From contig OY727097.1 in NCBI GenBank assembly GCA_963402885.1, positions 4,588,001 to 4,652,000 of the forward strand: 64,000 nucleotides of DNA. Direction: 5' to 3'. A program made the position numbers and the translations under genes. The DNA comes from Antedon bifida. Its lineage: Eukaryota > Echinodermata > Crinoidea > Comatulida > Antedonidae. Positions 12,501 through 26,996 of this stretch are shown one piece after another; position 1 is the stretch's first letter, and each line of letters begins with the position of its first letter. The notes beneath the pieces are model-generated. The model had not been told where the DNA came from. It saw nothing but the letters and a program-made list of their open reading frames with translations, and made no database searches.

Positions 12501-15500
12501 AAAAAAATGAAGGGGGGCGTTTATTAGGGGCGGGGCGTTTATTAGGAACAATACGGATACAAACTTAAATACTCTAAAATAATGTTACCCAAAATGTATT
12601 AATCTATACATGGAGAAATTATTTTTTATTTAGATTATTTCTCTATGATCTATACCATATCTCTATATATAGTTACTGTCTATTTAGCCAATCAATTCTT
12701 ACTATATACTAATGCTATATAACATAAACATAACTGAAAACAAATACAGCCCATATAAAATAAATTGTCAGCATACAAGATGTATCAAATTAATGTTACC
12801 AAAGATCTTATACCAAAAAGAAAGCTTAGACAGCTATTCTAAAGCTCTATCAAACTTTTATTTGTGACAAAAAATCATATCACTACCATATTTGGGAATA
12901 TCACTACCATATTTGGGCACATTACTACCATATTTGGGAATATCACTACCATATTTGGGCACATCACACTTTTTTTGTCAAACTAGTTTGATAGTGTAGA
13001 CAAGGCTTTATACGCAATGTTATTAAACACACAAGGAACAACCCCTGCCCATCTAAGGGCTAAACAATTCTATGTCAGCCTATCTTGTTGGTATAAGATC
13101 TTTTTAAAATTTACAGCAACGCTCAAATGGGAAAAAACACTTTCTGTATGAAACGGAATATTATTTAATAACAATCAAACTGCAAACACTATACATTAGT
13201 CTATTGCCACGAACAAACATGCCAAAATTAAATTTAAACATAAAAATATAATGCCCTCATAAACACAAAGCAAAACCCACCAAACATAAGCACAACATTT
13301 TGAACATATATTTTATAAGATGCGTGTATAGTGTAGTTTAAATTTTGAACACATTTTTAATGACCATGTGTACAGACATATTGCGAAATTTATTAAACAA
13401 TTTTAATAGACAAAATCTAAGAAATTGAATTCTCAATATGTCTTCCATGCCTTTACTTGGAATAACTAGCAACAAACGGGAAAAAAGCGCATGTGTATTT
13501 ACTACTACAGAAATTACTACAGATGTTACAAAGTGGAGCTCATCATTTTCATGCTGCGCTTGTTACAAACGTGTCTACGTTCCTCTACTGGGAACCTACA
13601 GTACATTTAAAAATTCAAGCATGCATGCATTGTTTCTATATAGTTATCTACTTACGTTTCATCCGTTGTCGCTAGCGGTGGTTGGCTACTCGTTCGTCCT
13701 ATTCAAGAAAACAAGAACGTTAACAAAAATCTTAAAAATTCAAAACAAATCTCAACTAGACATGAAACTCGTCACTTTGACGAGTTAGTTATCCGCACCA
13801 CGACAAACGCCACGTGCACGTCATACGTTGGAATATTGCACACAGATAAAGATTATGGCATTATGACAAGAACTGAAGAATATGACATGCTGTTAGTGCT
13901 GAATTTTGTGTCATATAGTATATACATGCAAACAGTATAAGCTGTATACATATTACATACAGTGTAGAATAGGTGAAATTACGGGACCCGCCATTTATTC
14001 CAATTTTTAACATGGCGACGGTATCAAAATGAAACACTTAGATAGCAATTTCAGAAGGAAATTATCTCAGGAACAACATATTAACGTGTAGAAGAAATTT
14101 GAATACGTAAAATATAGATGCGCACCCTTTTAAATGTGATGAACTATTACGCAAAATATGAAAATACAACTTTTTTTATTCAACTGGCCATATGATGACG
14201 TCACAACATCCGATTGGCAAAATGTTTACATGAATTCGTATCTACAATCCAATAGCTTCCAGAAAACGTTTTAATCGTGATTATCACATTTTATTCTTAC
14301 GAGCTATTACAGATTAAAATTTACTGTAAAGATGAAATTAATGACCCACGTAATTAAAATTTTTAGGCATGATGACGTCATAAAAATTAAAATATTTTTA
14401 TCTCATGCTAAAGAAAGTTGATTGACCTACACAATATATAAATGTAGGAGAAAAAGGAATACAGATAAGCGCGATGCGCTCCATTGAATGTGATGAGCAA
14501 TAACAAAAGAGACAAAAATCCTATATTTTACATTCGTGTGGCCATACGATGACGTCACAATGTTTTTTTAGCCTATATTGATGCATGATCCGATATCTAC
14601 AACTCATCAACTTCTAGATTTTGTAATAAAAATAAACGGTTAACGGTTTACTTTAGAAACTATGACTGTTTAAAAAAAGACATAATTTTGACGATTTTTT
14701 AAGCTTTTTCATAAAAAACGCGCACGAATTGTCTAATTCAACGTGTTCGTATGGCGTTATTTAAACTGGAAAAGGTCTAAATTGTTTTCAAAATCACTGG
14801 GGGAAAGGCTTGAAAAATATAATTCAAGAGAAAAAAATATGTTTTTAACGCTATGTGCGCACCGCGCGCATAAAAAATTGCGCGCCCGTGGGAATTTTTG
14901 ACATGCTCAAAATGACAAGAAACGCGTAAAAAGTTGATTAGAAATTAATTTTGCGCATTTTGAAATTTTAAATGTGCGTGCGCGCGTAACTTCTTGTCAA
15001 ACATGCCATTTTTAATCCGTAGAAAGTTTGCCCCTGATATGACTTAAATTTTGTCAAAGTGTCAATACTAAATGACTTTTGGTTTTTAATCTATGATCAA
15101 TCATTGAAATTCATAAAATTGCGCATAAGTCACGTTGCGCAACTATGACGTCATTCAAAAATAGGAGGTGCACAACTTCACGTAAATGCCCATATGTTGT
15201 CAAAGTTATGAAATGTTATGTTTACACATTTTAGAGGAACACGACTCACAAAAAGGAAGGAAGGAAAGAAGAATAATACAGAAAAAAAATATTGATCTCA
15301 TACAATTACAAGGAGTTATCCGCTTGGTATACCAAGCGGATAACTAATTAATGTTTACTGGAACAGAGGCTTCTCACAAGTGAGGAAGCCTCTGCATAAA
15401 TTAACAAAATATGCATAAATTAACAAAATATGCATAAATTAATCAAATATACTATACTATAAAAGAATCGAGTTGATTGCACTCTACATTGTTTCATGAA

Positions 15501-18500
15501 GGATTTAATACTCTTTATAAATCATCAGATACTATATGTAAACCTGCATTTCAAATACTTTAAAAAATGATTCCATTGTGATATTTATTTTCCAATTAAA
15601 TAAAAACAAAATCCAACACAAGGAATTGATTTTATAGTTCAAATTCCATTACTATAAACAAAATCGTAACTGAAATATTTATAAATACAAATGAAGAAAT
15701 GTATTGTCCACAAAATACATCAACAAACAAAAGGCCACCAAGTTACAAACAAACAAACATATGATGAAAATGACACACGTGACAGGATGAAGAACAAAAG
15801 ATAAAAAAAACAGGATATACATTTATCACGTCCAGAGAAGATAACTCTGAAATATATGTAAAGATCAATAAATATATAGACTCCGATATAAATCCACTCC
15901 TAAATTTGAGAAATTTCATGCAAAATGTTTAAATTTAAACTCTGTATACATTGTCAAACTAGTTAGAGAAAAAAGTATGATGTGCCCAAATATGGTAATG
16001 ATATGACATCATCATATCTATATATGGGCACATCACAATTTTGTCACATAAAGTTTGATAGTGTAGACAGAGCTTAATACACACATCACACAAAACCCAA
16101 CATTCATGTTCAAACAGGCTTACACCTAAGCCAGGTATAAAAACAACATGGTGAAAATGAATAAAGAAAATGGTTGCCATTATATGTACCCAAGCACTTG
16201 ACCTTTGAACTTCAATGGTATAGTCTATAGTTATATACATAACATTATACATTCAACATTAATATACAAAGTGATACTTAAAGATAGAATAAGAAACACG
16301 GTACTAACGTTTCCGTTGGGCAAGTACTTTTTCTGAAGGAACTTATGGAAGCAAGAAAAAAACAGAACAACAATTATTATCAACATCATTTAAATTCAAA
16401 CAAATTGAACAACAATTCCAATTTAGGCAGCAATTGCAAATTTTTAATAACAATTTAAAAGCAATGGCACTATGACAATGACAACACAAAAGTATTTTAA
16501 TACTGATTGTTGAAAAGCATAATTTTCCTACAAATTTTAACGGCCTTTGTTTGTGTGTATACTAGCACAATAAACTGTTATTATATGGTACTTTATGAAA
16601 AGTTGCATGTATAGCAAGCAATAAAACACGTGTGAATATAAATTGACATAATATATGAAACAAAATATGTTCATGTATTTTTAAATATGTGTATGTTGTT
16701 TTTCTTATATTTAGTAATTTTATCGTTATTGATAAAAAGGACTGAGCAAAAACATTTGATTAAAAACAGAAAAAACATGTTCATGCACTGTACTTTTGAA
16801 TATGTTTATGCTGTTTATTTATTTTAGTTATTTTATCAGGATTAACAAAATAACAACAAAGCACTGAGAAAAAAAAACCAAAACTGATACATCATTTAAA
16901 ACAAAATAATTTCACCTATAAATTCTTTAAATATTAACTGATTTTTGGTTAGTATTTGTTGCATTAATAAATACTTTTTTATACCGGTAATTTGTTTTCC
17001 TATTTTGTATACCAGTGTTGTGCAACAGCTTAAAACTATGTCTTTGTCCAATTTTGTTAATTTCACATTAATATAAAAATAAATATTAAACAGAAAAAAT
17101 GATTTCTCCGTTGTATTGTTTTAATTTTTTTGTTTAGATTTCTTTGGTTAAAAACTGAATTTCCAAAACTACAGCAAAACAAAAATTGAAAAAGAAAATC
17201 ATCAAGCTCTGTCTACACTATCAAACTAGTTTGACAAAACAAGTGTGATGTGCCCAAATATGGTAGTGACATCATCATGTCCATATACTATACTATACTA
17301 TATTACATTTTTTTGTCACATAAAGTTTGATGTAGACAGGGCTTACGAAACACAGCCATCTTTAAATAAAAAGGTTTTATTTTGTATTGGAATAGCAAAA
17401 CAGAAATAACAAATTGTAAACAGTATTCTGTAGCTCGCTTTAGAAAAAAAACGATAAAAAATAAAATAACTGCAAAGACTGCAAATTGTACAAAAATGCA
17501 AAGACTGAAAATTGTACAAAAAGCAAAGACTGAACATTCAATCAACCTGAGTCTAAGCGAACGATCTCGCACGATGATCGCTTAGAGCGAGGTGAACGTT
17601 TCTCTGCTCCAGGTGACCGAGGTGGCTCATCTTGTGATCCTCCTAAGGACATAAGAAAAAGCTTTTCAAACCGAATTATCTGATAAACGATCCAGTAATA
17701 GAAATTGAACACACACCGACACTCACATACAGATGGTTTGTGATGGACGTAAACAGAACCAGGATAGCTATGACTGGGAGTAAAATGTTAAAATGTTATC
17801 TTTTAAAAATAAACAAAAAACAAATCAAAATAAAACAAAGAAATGAAATTAAAGTGTAAACAAATAAAACTAAACAAATAAAAATAATGAAAATTTAAAA
17901 AATGGAGATGGCCTCACCTTTGGGTAGTGGATACCTTATTTGTGGGCGTACGGGATACAAGTAGTCGTGATTCTGTGCATAGAAAGGGCCTGAGGAACAT
18001 AGAAGCATGTCAAAGGTCAAAGGGCAAAATAAAAATGTGCAATTAAATTAAAGAAATGAAAAGGAAAAGAAAGAAAAGAAAATAACATAAGAGGTGAAGG
18101 GGAAGAAAAGCATTGAGGTCAAACCACCAGTATTCTTCAGGCTATGAAGCATGTTTACATTTACAGTGGATTGTATTACATTATTATTATGGACAAATGA
18201 ATACAGTAGTAAAGTATGGCACACAGTGAAGTATGGCATGGTAAAGTATGGCACGATGAAGTGAACAAAAACACTGAATTGTAATCTAAACATAACATGT
18301 AATAAAGATAAGCAGACACAAACTTTTAAAGTACAATGAAGATTATTAAAACTATACTAGCTATATTTACAAATTACAATTAACAAGGTGAGAGGTTATA
18401 TGGAGAGGGAGGGGAGAGGAAGAAGGTGCATAGCTTCAAGTATTAATAGAGGAGTTAAGGTGTAACAACAAACATTTGGTGTTAATACAAAAATAATTTA

Positions 18501-21500
18501 TTTTAATTTTAACCTTTTTCATTGATCTCATTTTCGCCTTTTAGCATTCTGATCAGCTGTGCATTCCTATATCTGGTTTTGTCTTTATGCTTGCCTACAT
18601 ACAGGGATGGATTGAAGGATATGTTATACACAGAAAATAATTACAACACAACACTTAAACACATAACTTAAGAGAAAAGCTGCATGATGTGTGTAAATGC
18701 TTTATACAAACCAAAACAAGGATAGAATGGTATACTGGACGAGTACCAACATCATTACTCAAATTCTTGGTTCAGAACATGTGTATTGCTATTGTAAACA
18801 GACTAATACAACTAATTTAAATCATCGCAAAATGAAGAATATTTCAACTGTGCAAATTAATACAGTACAGTAAAATGAAAAACAAAGAAAAGAAGAGGAA
18901 GAAAAAGAAGCAAAATGAAAGGGGAAAGAAGAATAAATGAAGATTTGTAAGGTGGTAATAAATGGAAAGAAAGAAAGAGAGAACAGAAAAATGAAATGTG
19001 ATGATGGAAAACTAAAAATAGTAACTAGGAAAAACAGAATTTGACAGAAAGAGAAAAGACAGAAAACTTTTTTCCAAGAAAGCAGAAACATTTTCATAAC
19101 ACTAAGATCCTTCATTGGATCAAGTCAAGAGGATAGCATGCACAAAAAACTAAACACAAAATCTATTTTTCTATCACGTTTTTATACATCTTTAATTTAA
19201 AAGTTAAAGGATAGCTCCGGGTTTAAAATCTAAGTTGGTTTAATGTTGTTGAAAAAGTTTATATTTTATAATAAACAATAAAAATTCAAACCCAGAGTTA
19301 CCCTTTAGGGAAAGCTTGAGTGACAGGATACCTAACTAAAGCTGTCTACACTATCAAACTAGTTTGATAAAAAAAGTGTGATGTGCCCAAATATGGTAGT
19401 GATATGCCCAAATATATTGTAGTGATATGTCATCGTGTCCATATATGGGCACTTCACATTTTTTTGTCACATGAAGTTTGATAGTGTAGACAGAGCTTAA
19501 GTAAAAGTTGTAAAATAATGCCGACATAGATACAAATTTCAGCATAAAGTTTTATAGTGTAGACAAGACTTTAAACATGCAACGACGGTAAAACATGACA
19601 AAACATATGTGAAGAATACTGGTGGTATAAACAGTGGAAGCGTGTGTATATCTAGATACTATTATGTTACCATGATACGTATGATATTTTGGATATTTCC
19701 TCATCTGAATTGACCTCCAGAAAACTGCCAATTTACAAGCAGCCAATCAAAGAACAGAATAGATGTAGTTAAGATGTAGTAATAGCAAGGATCACAAAGT
19801 ATTTATATTTTAGATAAAATTTACAGTATTGAAAATGTATTAAACTGGTACACAGAAGAGTTTTTGATGAGTTAACTAAGTAAAAGTTGTAAAATGATGC
19901 CGAAATGCATTTACTAAAATGAACAGTTTTGGTAGGTAATTGTCATTGTCAACTCTAATACAACGTGTGCCAATAAAACTCTTCTGTGTACCAATCATAA
20001 GTTATAAATGACTAATACAAAAATAACTAAAATCGATCTATATTTAAGTGTTATTTATAAAACTACAGTATACTAAAAGGTTTAATTATTGATAAAATGC
20101 TTATCAACTGCATAGTGCATAAAGTGCTTATTTATTTGGGTTTAATTAATAATGCAATTATATATTTGGGTTTCTTTTGACTTGAATTGTAGAGATTGTA
20201 TTAACCTGAGATATAACATTAAAGGATTCCCAATTCTAAAACCGGGTTAATAATCATACTACAAATCATTAATATCTCTTATCAAAGTTATTATTGTTCT
20301 TCAAACTAAATCACTATTTTTGAGAACGGCAAAAAAATGTTAATTCACCAACACCGATAGAATTTGCGCAAAAGAATTGATTATTATAATGGGTACGAAG
20401 AAGGTAACGAGACAAGGGCACAAGACGTAACATGTCACTCTTACCCGTGCTCAAGGAATTGGAGCTCTTCTTATTGGAGGGCGGAGAAGAATTCGAGGAA
20501 TGAGTTGACAACGAGGAACGTGAACTTATCGATTCGGTGCTACTGCTGGAACTGTACAGCGGATCTGTAAACGTGACCAACATTTCATATATTGTAAAAC
20601 CTCAAAAAGAAGCCCATGGGCTTCTTCATTATGACATGAGTGATGGGTTGATTGTTTACCTTCTTGGTAGGCTATATGATGTGCTTCTATGTGCATTTTA
20701 TTGTTAACTGTGCACGTAATTTTAATGTTAATTGTGCGAGTCATTTTAATGGTAACTGTGAGCCACTTTCCTAAAATATACATAAAGTTGAATGGAAAAA
20801 ATGCAATAAAATAAAAACCACTTTATATTTGAATACGTTTCAACATAAAATTGTTGGCATCAACAAACTACCAACCATGGTTGTTTTTTTATATATCATG
20901 ATTATTTACAATTTATTTATTGTTTCTGTCTTTCTCTATGAACAATAAGACAGTTATTTAAGATAACTGGTTTCAATGATGAAATGATATAAAATAGCAG
21001 GGAAATGGTTTTGCATGAACAGCCAAGGGGGTGGGGAAAGTCTATGGAGGTTCAAATGCTTAATTATATGTATGAAGAAAACAGCAACCCATGCAGACTA
21101 TCAACGCATTGTTGTCTCTATTGTCTATCTTATGTCAATTTCAATAGTGAAGTAAGTTTGTACTGCATGTTGATGTGGTACTGTGTAATAAAATAGCCCT
21201 GTAGGAATGACAGAAGTTCTAACTCTTTCGTTTTAACTGCAAAAGCTCTGTGAAATAGCCAGAATTGTTACCAGATTATTGCAATGCAAAAGTTCAGAAG
21301 CTGAATGCAAATGTTTTTCTATAATTCTAAACAAGGCAAAACACTATTTGATACTCTAAGCTAATTCAAAAGCAGTGAGATATGACCTAGCAAACTATAG
21401 TCGTTGGAATTTAAGCAACATCTAGACCTGTTAATATAATATTAATAATAATAATAATAATATAAATATGTTATTACTGTCATGTACAGTAGAACCCTAT

Positions 21501-24500
21501 TAAAGAGACACTTTCAACTGAACAAAGTGTCCCCTTATTAGAGGTGTCCCCCGAATTGAAAATTATAGGTGTGCTACAAATTGCACTCCTTAATACATTC
21601 AGGGATGCTGTAGGTGTGCTGTTTGTATTTTGGTGTGTAGAAGTTTACCAAATTTAAGCGTGTTGTAAATCGCACTCCTCAAGGGCAGTTTAGGAGTGTG
21701 TTAGGTGAGTGAACACACTCGCTCGCCTTAAAGACAAGGCCTGCTTATTAGATTACTAAACAAAGTGTCCTTTTATTAAAGGTGTCCCCTGAATACGTAT
21801 GTCCTAAAAGGGGTTCAACTGTAGTCAAATTTGAATTTATATTTTACCATACAATACCATTCATCATCTCACTCTCTCTCTGCAATGTACCATTTCTAAG
21901 CCACACACTGTGTTCACTTGTACATACCTTCAGAGTACACAGGCTTAGGCCGTCCCTTAGTTTGGCCCACTATAGGTGGTCCCTTCACATACAAGCCTCT
22001 TTCCTGCAAGTGTGAATCAATCTCGTTCAGCAGCTCGGATTGCAGCGTTCCGCCTTCTTTATGACGTGGAGACTCGGACGTCGGTAGCGACTTGGCCGTT
22101 TTTCGGAACTCGGCCGGAGACTCTTGGAATGTTGAGGAAGGCTGCGATGGAAGGCTACCAGTGTGTGGGCGGGGCGAGCCGGTGCTAGCGTTACTTTGAT
22201 TGATGGCTGCTTTATTTAAGAATGTCACATCTTTCTCATCTGGAGTGCTTGTAAAAATCTTTAAATAAAGAATATCAATACCATTAGGGCAGGGCTAGAC
22301 ATTTTTTCTGTGGTAAAAACACCCATTTTCCAACATTCAAGCCAATAGAAAAACTACTCTCATAACAATACAAAAGATTGGATGGGTTCAGCAGTTAATG
22401 TTAGGACTCCTTACCCCCTCATTCCCCACCACTGTAAAAGATTAAAGATTGCTGGTTACTAGAAACATTTGGGGAGAAGGCGGCTGTTGTCTGGGCTCAT
22501 CAACACCTGTGCGTTTAGTAGTCTGAGACTCCCACAAGTCATTCTACATACTCTCCATCTCATTAAACCATACTGATTGTATTACACTATACCTTTTCAT
22601 AATTTTCAATGAGTATTTCAACTACGATATTCGAGAACTTAATGTCCATAATTGCAGCCATAGTCTCTTCTTCAGCTCTCATTAGTGTTGGACCGAAACA
22701 CACACCAAGATTGGAAACGGTCATTTTATTCTTATCGTCATTTTCAGAAACCCTAAAAAGAACAATTTTATACATTTATTCTCACCCACAGATTAGGGCA
22801 TTTGAACCCTATGTGTAGTAGTAGTGTTCAATCATATCAAAGATTAAAACAAATTGAAAGTTTATGATTCTAGCTGGATTTGAACCTAAACCCTTTCAAT
22901 TATAAGGTGGGCACTGTAACCACAAGACCACACTTTCAAACCTACTTGTGTAGATGCTTCATTAGGACTGCAAGCATTTCAAAGTTGGATTCTGGCAACT
23001 GGTGTACCAGTTTGTGTACATCATTCAGCCTCAACGTTTTGGATTCTTTTTCTGCAAAATACAAAATGAAACATTTACTCAAAAACCCCAGGCTGAAGTT
23101 AAAGAATTCTTACAGTACAGAAAACAAAAAGCATTCCTTAACTATCAAACTTAATGGGACAAAAAATGTGATGTGCGCATATATGGACATGCTGATGTCA
23201 TCTCACTACCATATTTGGGCGTATAAAACTTTTTTGTCAAACTAGTTTGATAGTGTAGACAGGGCTTTAGACTTAAAAATGAATTTCTTACTTGCTGCTG
23301 CTATGAACTTGTAATGATACTTAAACGTCATCAACGGTTCGGGTAAATTCCTACAAGCAAAAAAAAACACAATCCATATATTTATATGTCTTTAAATCTA
23401 AACACAAATTACTGAAAAAATGACAAAGCTGTGGGTTTAAGTAGCTGGATCTCAATGGAGATACAAAATAAAATAAGCACTGAAAAATGACAATGCTGTG
23501 GGTATCAGTGGCTGGATCTTAATGGAGATACAAATAAGCTAAATCCTATTGGTAATGTAAAACAGCCATAAAGAAAGTCAAGCTTCCGGAAAACGCTATT
23601 CCTTCGTCAGAGCAATATCTTTATAAAAAAAGATGTTATTACAACTTGACTGTCTATTATTTATTATATCACTCCATATTTTTTATTTGGTTTAAGTAAC
23701 ATACCTAAAGTAGTTCTTAAGTGCGCTGGTAATTGTCTTGATTTCAAATTCTCCAGAATTAGACAAATTTACATTGGATCCTTTCCTCCTATCTATAAGA
23801 CAATAATTATGGTGAAGAAACAGTGGTTAAAACACAATAGACAAGATAACAATGATAACAAAAATAGAAAAATACTCATCCCATGTATTTGAGGTAAACG
23901 TTACCAGTCCATCATCTCTTGTACAAATAGGTTTCGTAACAGCCTTTATCCAGCTGCCATTCGGGCACTGAATGTTTGTCAGTATACCGTACGAGAGTGA
24001 TGTGACACTTTGTAATTGTTTCATTTTTTTTATCCCGTTTTTGTATATCTCAGAGCAATCATAATTTAAATGACAATAAGTGGAAGTAATTTTCCACTGA
24101 TGAATGAATGAATTCATTACTATATCAAAAATTATAGAAAATAAACAATTACTAATGTAATGTGTAATGCTGTTGTTGTATTTTCGTATACATCATTACT
24201 AAATTCTTACGCATTAATTATAAATTCAATTATTATATATAATTTCCATAGATTTACCAGTGTTTTTATAAATATTAGATTTACCAGTACCTTAAGCGAA
24301 AATATTAAACATAAATTCACCAGTGTTTTATAAATATGAGATTATATCATTTACATAGATTACCCAGAGTGCTTTATATAAAAATATAGATTACAAAATT
24401 CTGCATAGATTACCAAATGTGTTTATTATAAAATTTTGCATAAATGCGTTATACTATTTAAATAACTACTGTACCAGAATACAGTAATAATATACAGGAA

Positions 24501-26962
24501 GCAAAGAATACCACAATTTGCATCATGTACTAATTGGTTCTAATTAGGAAGGATAATTTAGTTTAAGATTTTAATCAAGCCAACTTTCACTACTGTAGGA
24601 AAAAGACATCAGTGTTTGACAGGCAAAACACTTAAAATAACCACATTCAACCTATGGCTATCGGGCGTGGGTAGAAAAAACTAAACTATGAGGAAGGATA
24701 TATTAGCAGGCGTGGTGTAGTTCTGAAATCACTATTAATCAAATTCTAATTAATGTCCAAATACATACAAAACAAATACATTTTATGTTTAAATTCTATT
24801 ATAACGATTAATTATAATAATAATAATATCCTGGATTTATATAGCGCCTAATGTTGTTAAACCTTTAAGCACTGAACATTATTAGCCCAGTCATTTTTGT
24901 TTTGATCAAACACGTATACTTTTTAAATTAAAAAAGAAATGTTCAACAACATTTAATTTAACCTACAGTATTGTTGTCTGGATAAGTAGCAATACTAACT
25001 ATGAGGAAGGATAAATTATATAGTATTTATATATTATAGAATATTAGATACATTTTTCAGAATATTCAGGCACAGCATAGTAACATTTAGATTGAATGAA
25101 AATTCATAATAGCATATATATGGTTCAATACAAGATTAGCGGTAAAACCCAAACAACAAAGCTGAAGATTTTAACAAAATATAGTGGAAAATGTACCAGG
25201 TATATTAAAAGAAGAATTTTCTTTGTAATTACATAAAAGAATGTAAATAAATTACACTCCCATGCTACCCCCTTATATACTTTATCATGCATGGAAAAAA
25301 AACAACATTTTTTTTGCACAATATTTTAGGCTAGTTACGCCAGAGAATAGAATACCACTTTATATTTTGGCGTTCTCTTACTTTTACTTACGTTTTTGGT
25401 TTGAGCCTTGCTTGGAAAAAACGTAGAACAACTTTTAATTTTTCTATTTCGATTGCCATATTATACTTTGTTAGTTGTAAGAAGAATATAACTATATGTT
25501 TAAATATTTGAGAGAAATAAAAATTCTTAAGAGAAAAGAATGAAAGAAAGGAGAAAAGTCTTACCTAAACAAAGGTTAGTAAGCTTCAGGACTTTAGATC
25601 CCACACCAACCACACGATATAGACCCTGGTCTTCAATACCTGTAAATAACAATTTGTTCAAACTTAAGCTCTGTCTACACTATCAAACTAGTTTGACAAA
25701 AAAAGTGTGCCCAAATATGGTAGTGATATGCTCAAATATGGTAATGATATGACATCATCATATCCATATATTGGAACATCACCAAATATCTGCATGTCTG
25801 TCCAGCTTTATTCAGCTTTATTCGCACGGTCTTCAAACTTGGTGGGTGGAGCTCGGTATAAGAAAGGTTGTTTGTTAGGTCGTCAAGGTCAAAGGTGGTG
25901 GTACGCCCCCAAATTTTGGGTACAGGTAGGCCTACTCTTGTATATATAATTAATAAAATACATCTGACTGGGGTACATATAGCAAACTCAGTGCATCTTT
26001 TAGAGAGTGCAGGGAGTTTCCTTGGTGTTCTGGTCAATTTCAGCATAAAACATGTTTTCCACAATGAACATTTATTTGCACGATTGAAAGCCTTGAATAA
26101 TGTGCATATCAATATTTTCATCTACTGTTTTTGACTTGAAGAAAACGTGAAACGAATCCAGCTATGACTGCTCACTGGCAAAATCCAGGGGCCCCAAGAG
26201 CTCAAAGGCCCCAGAGCATGAGCAGTCCAATGCAACTACACACCATTGGAGAACTCCTTAGGAGTGCTAAACCAGGGGCCTTTGCCCTATGCATTACGCC
26301 ACCCTAACCCTACCAGAACTCGGGTATGTTCGATTTGCATGATATATTCGCTAAAGACCCAATCTAAGACAGTGTTTCTAGTCATCTTTGAAGTCTAAAA
26401 AAAGCATAATTTAATTTCTACGTACCTCTACTTTCAATAGCTTCTATGCATTTACGAATGAAATTAAACCCAACATCGTTCAGTAAGCCTACAAATAGGA
26501 TATAAAACTATTATACACAACCAAGTTCACAAGTAGAGTAATAAATAAAGTAATTATTAAATTAAAAACAAAGTTCAAACTTTATTTAGTAATAAAATAA
26601 GTAATTATTCAATTAAGAACACAGTTTAAACTGTATTTAGTAATAAAATAAACATTTATTAAATTAAGTACAAAGTCCAAATTTTCTATTACTTTTATCA
26701 ATCTATTATACACAATTAAAGAATATAAATTAGATTTAACAATAACAGTAAACTTCAACAATCTATAAAGTGTCAATTAATATTTCATTCTATTACAGGA
26801 TATGAATTGCTTCCTTTATTATTATTTTTTTATTTATTCAACTTCTCACTAAGATGTATGTACATTAGTGAAGGATAAGGACCAACAGGTGGTAAACACC
26901 TCTAAAATGGTCCAGTCCCAATTGCACAGTGGCTGTAAGTGCACATGAACTATGTGTACACT

Positions 26963-26996
<34 letters not shown>

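Larger units (their letters stand above)
11346..17541. other. Large GRAF linker intron
   Basis: Contains the 12.3-kb MITE, MITE-1 copies 4-6 and the 13.8-15.3-kb repeat. A possible 24-nt microexon (16286-16309: acceptor CCTTCAG, donor GTTAGT, minus strand) is seen but unsupported. No other coding signal recognised. Confidence 0.45.

Noticed and set aside
13438-13788. 116-codon plus-strand ORF
   Set aside because: No recognisable motif, AT-driven composition, antisense in a GRAF intron and no splice or promoter support.
15364-15394. Helitron 3' hairpin
   Set aside because: No CTRR terminus at the expected distance and no paired 5' TC end found.
15959-16252. Plus- and minus-strand ORFs with [11 protein letters not shown]-type peptides, here and at about 19354, 28756, 38091, 42635, 61352
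   Set aside because: All are readings through MITE-1 copies; the shared peptide reflects the shared DNA repeat.
16286-16309. 24-nt microexon candidate in the GRAF linker
   Set aside because: Splice-like edges only; too short to judge and not needed for phase continuity.
22862-22935. tRNA gene on the minus strand
   Set aside because: A and B box-like words are present but a cloverleaf with a paired acceptor stem cannot be drawn; more likely a SINE head or relic.
25385-25462. Exon-like minus-strand segment [20 protein letters not shown] with a GTAAGT donor
   Set aside because: Exons 17 and 18 join directly in phase and match GRAF across the junction, leaving no room for it; its acceptor is poor.
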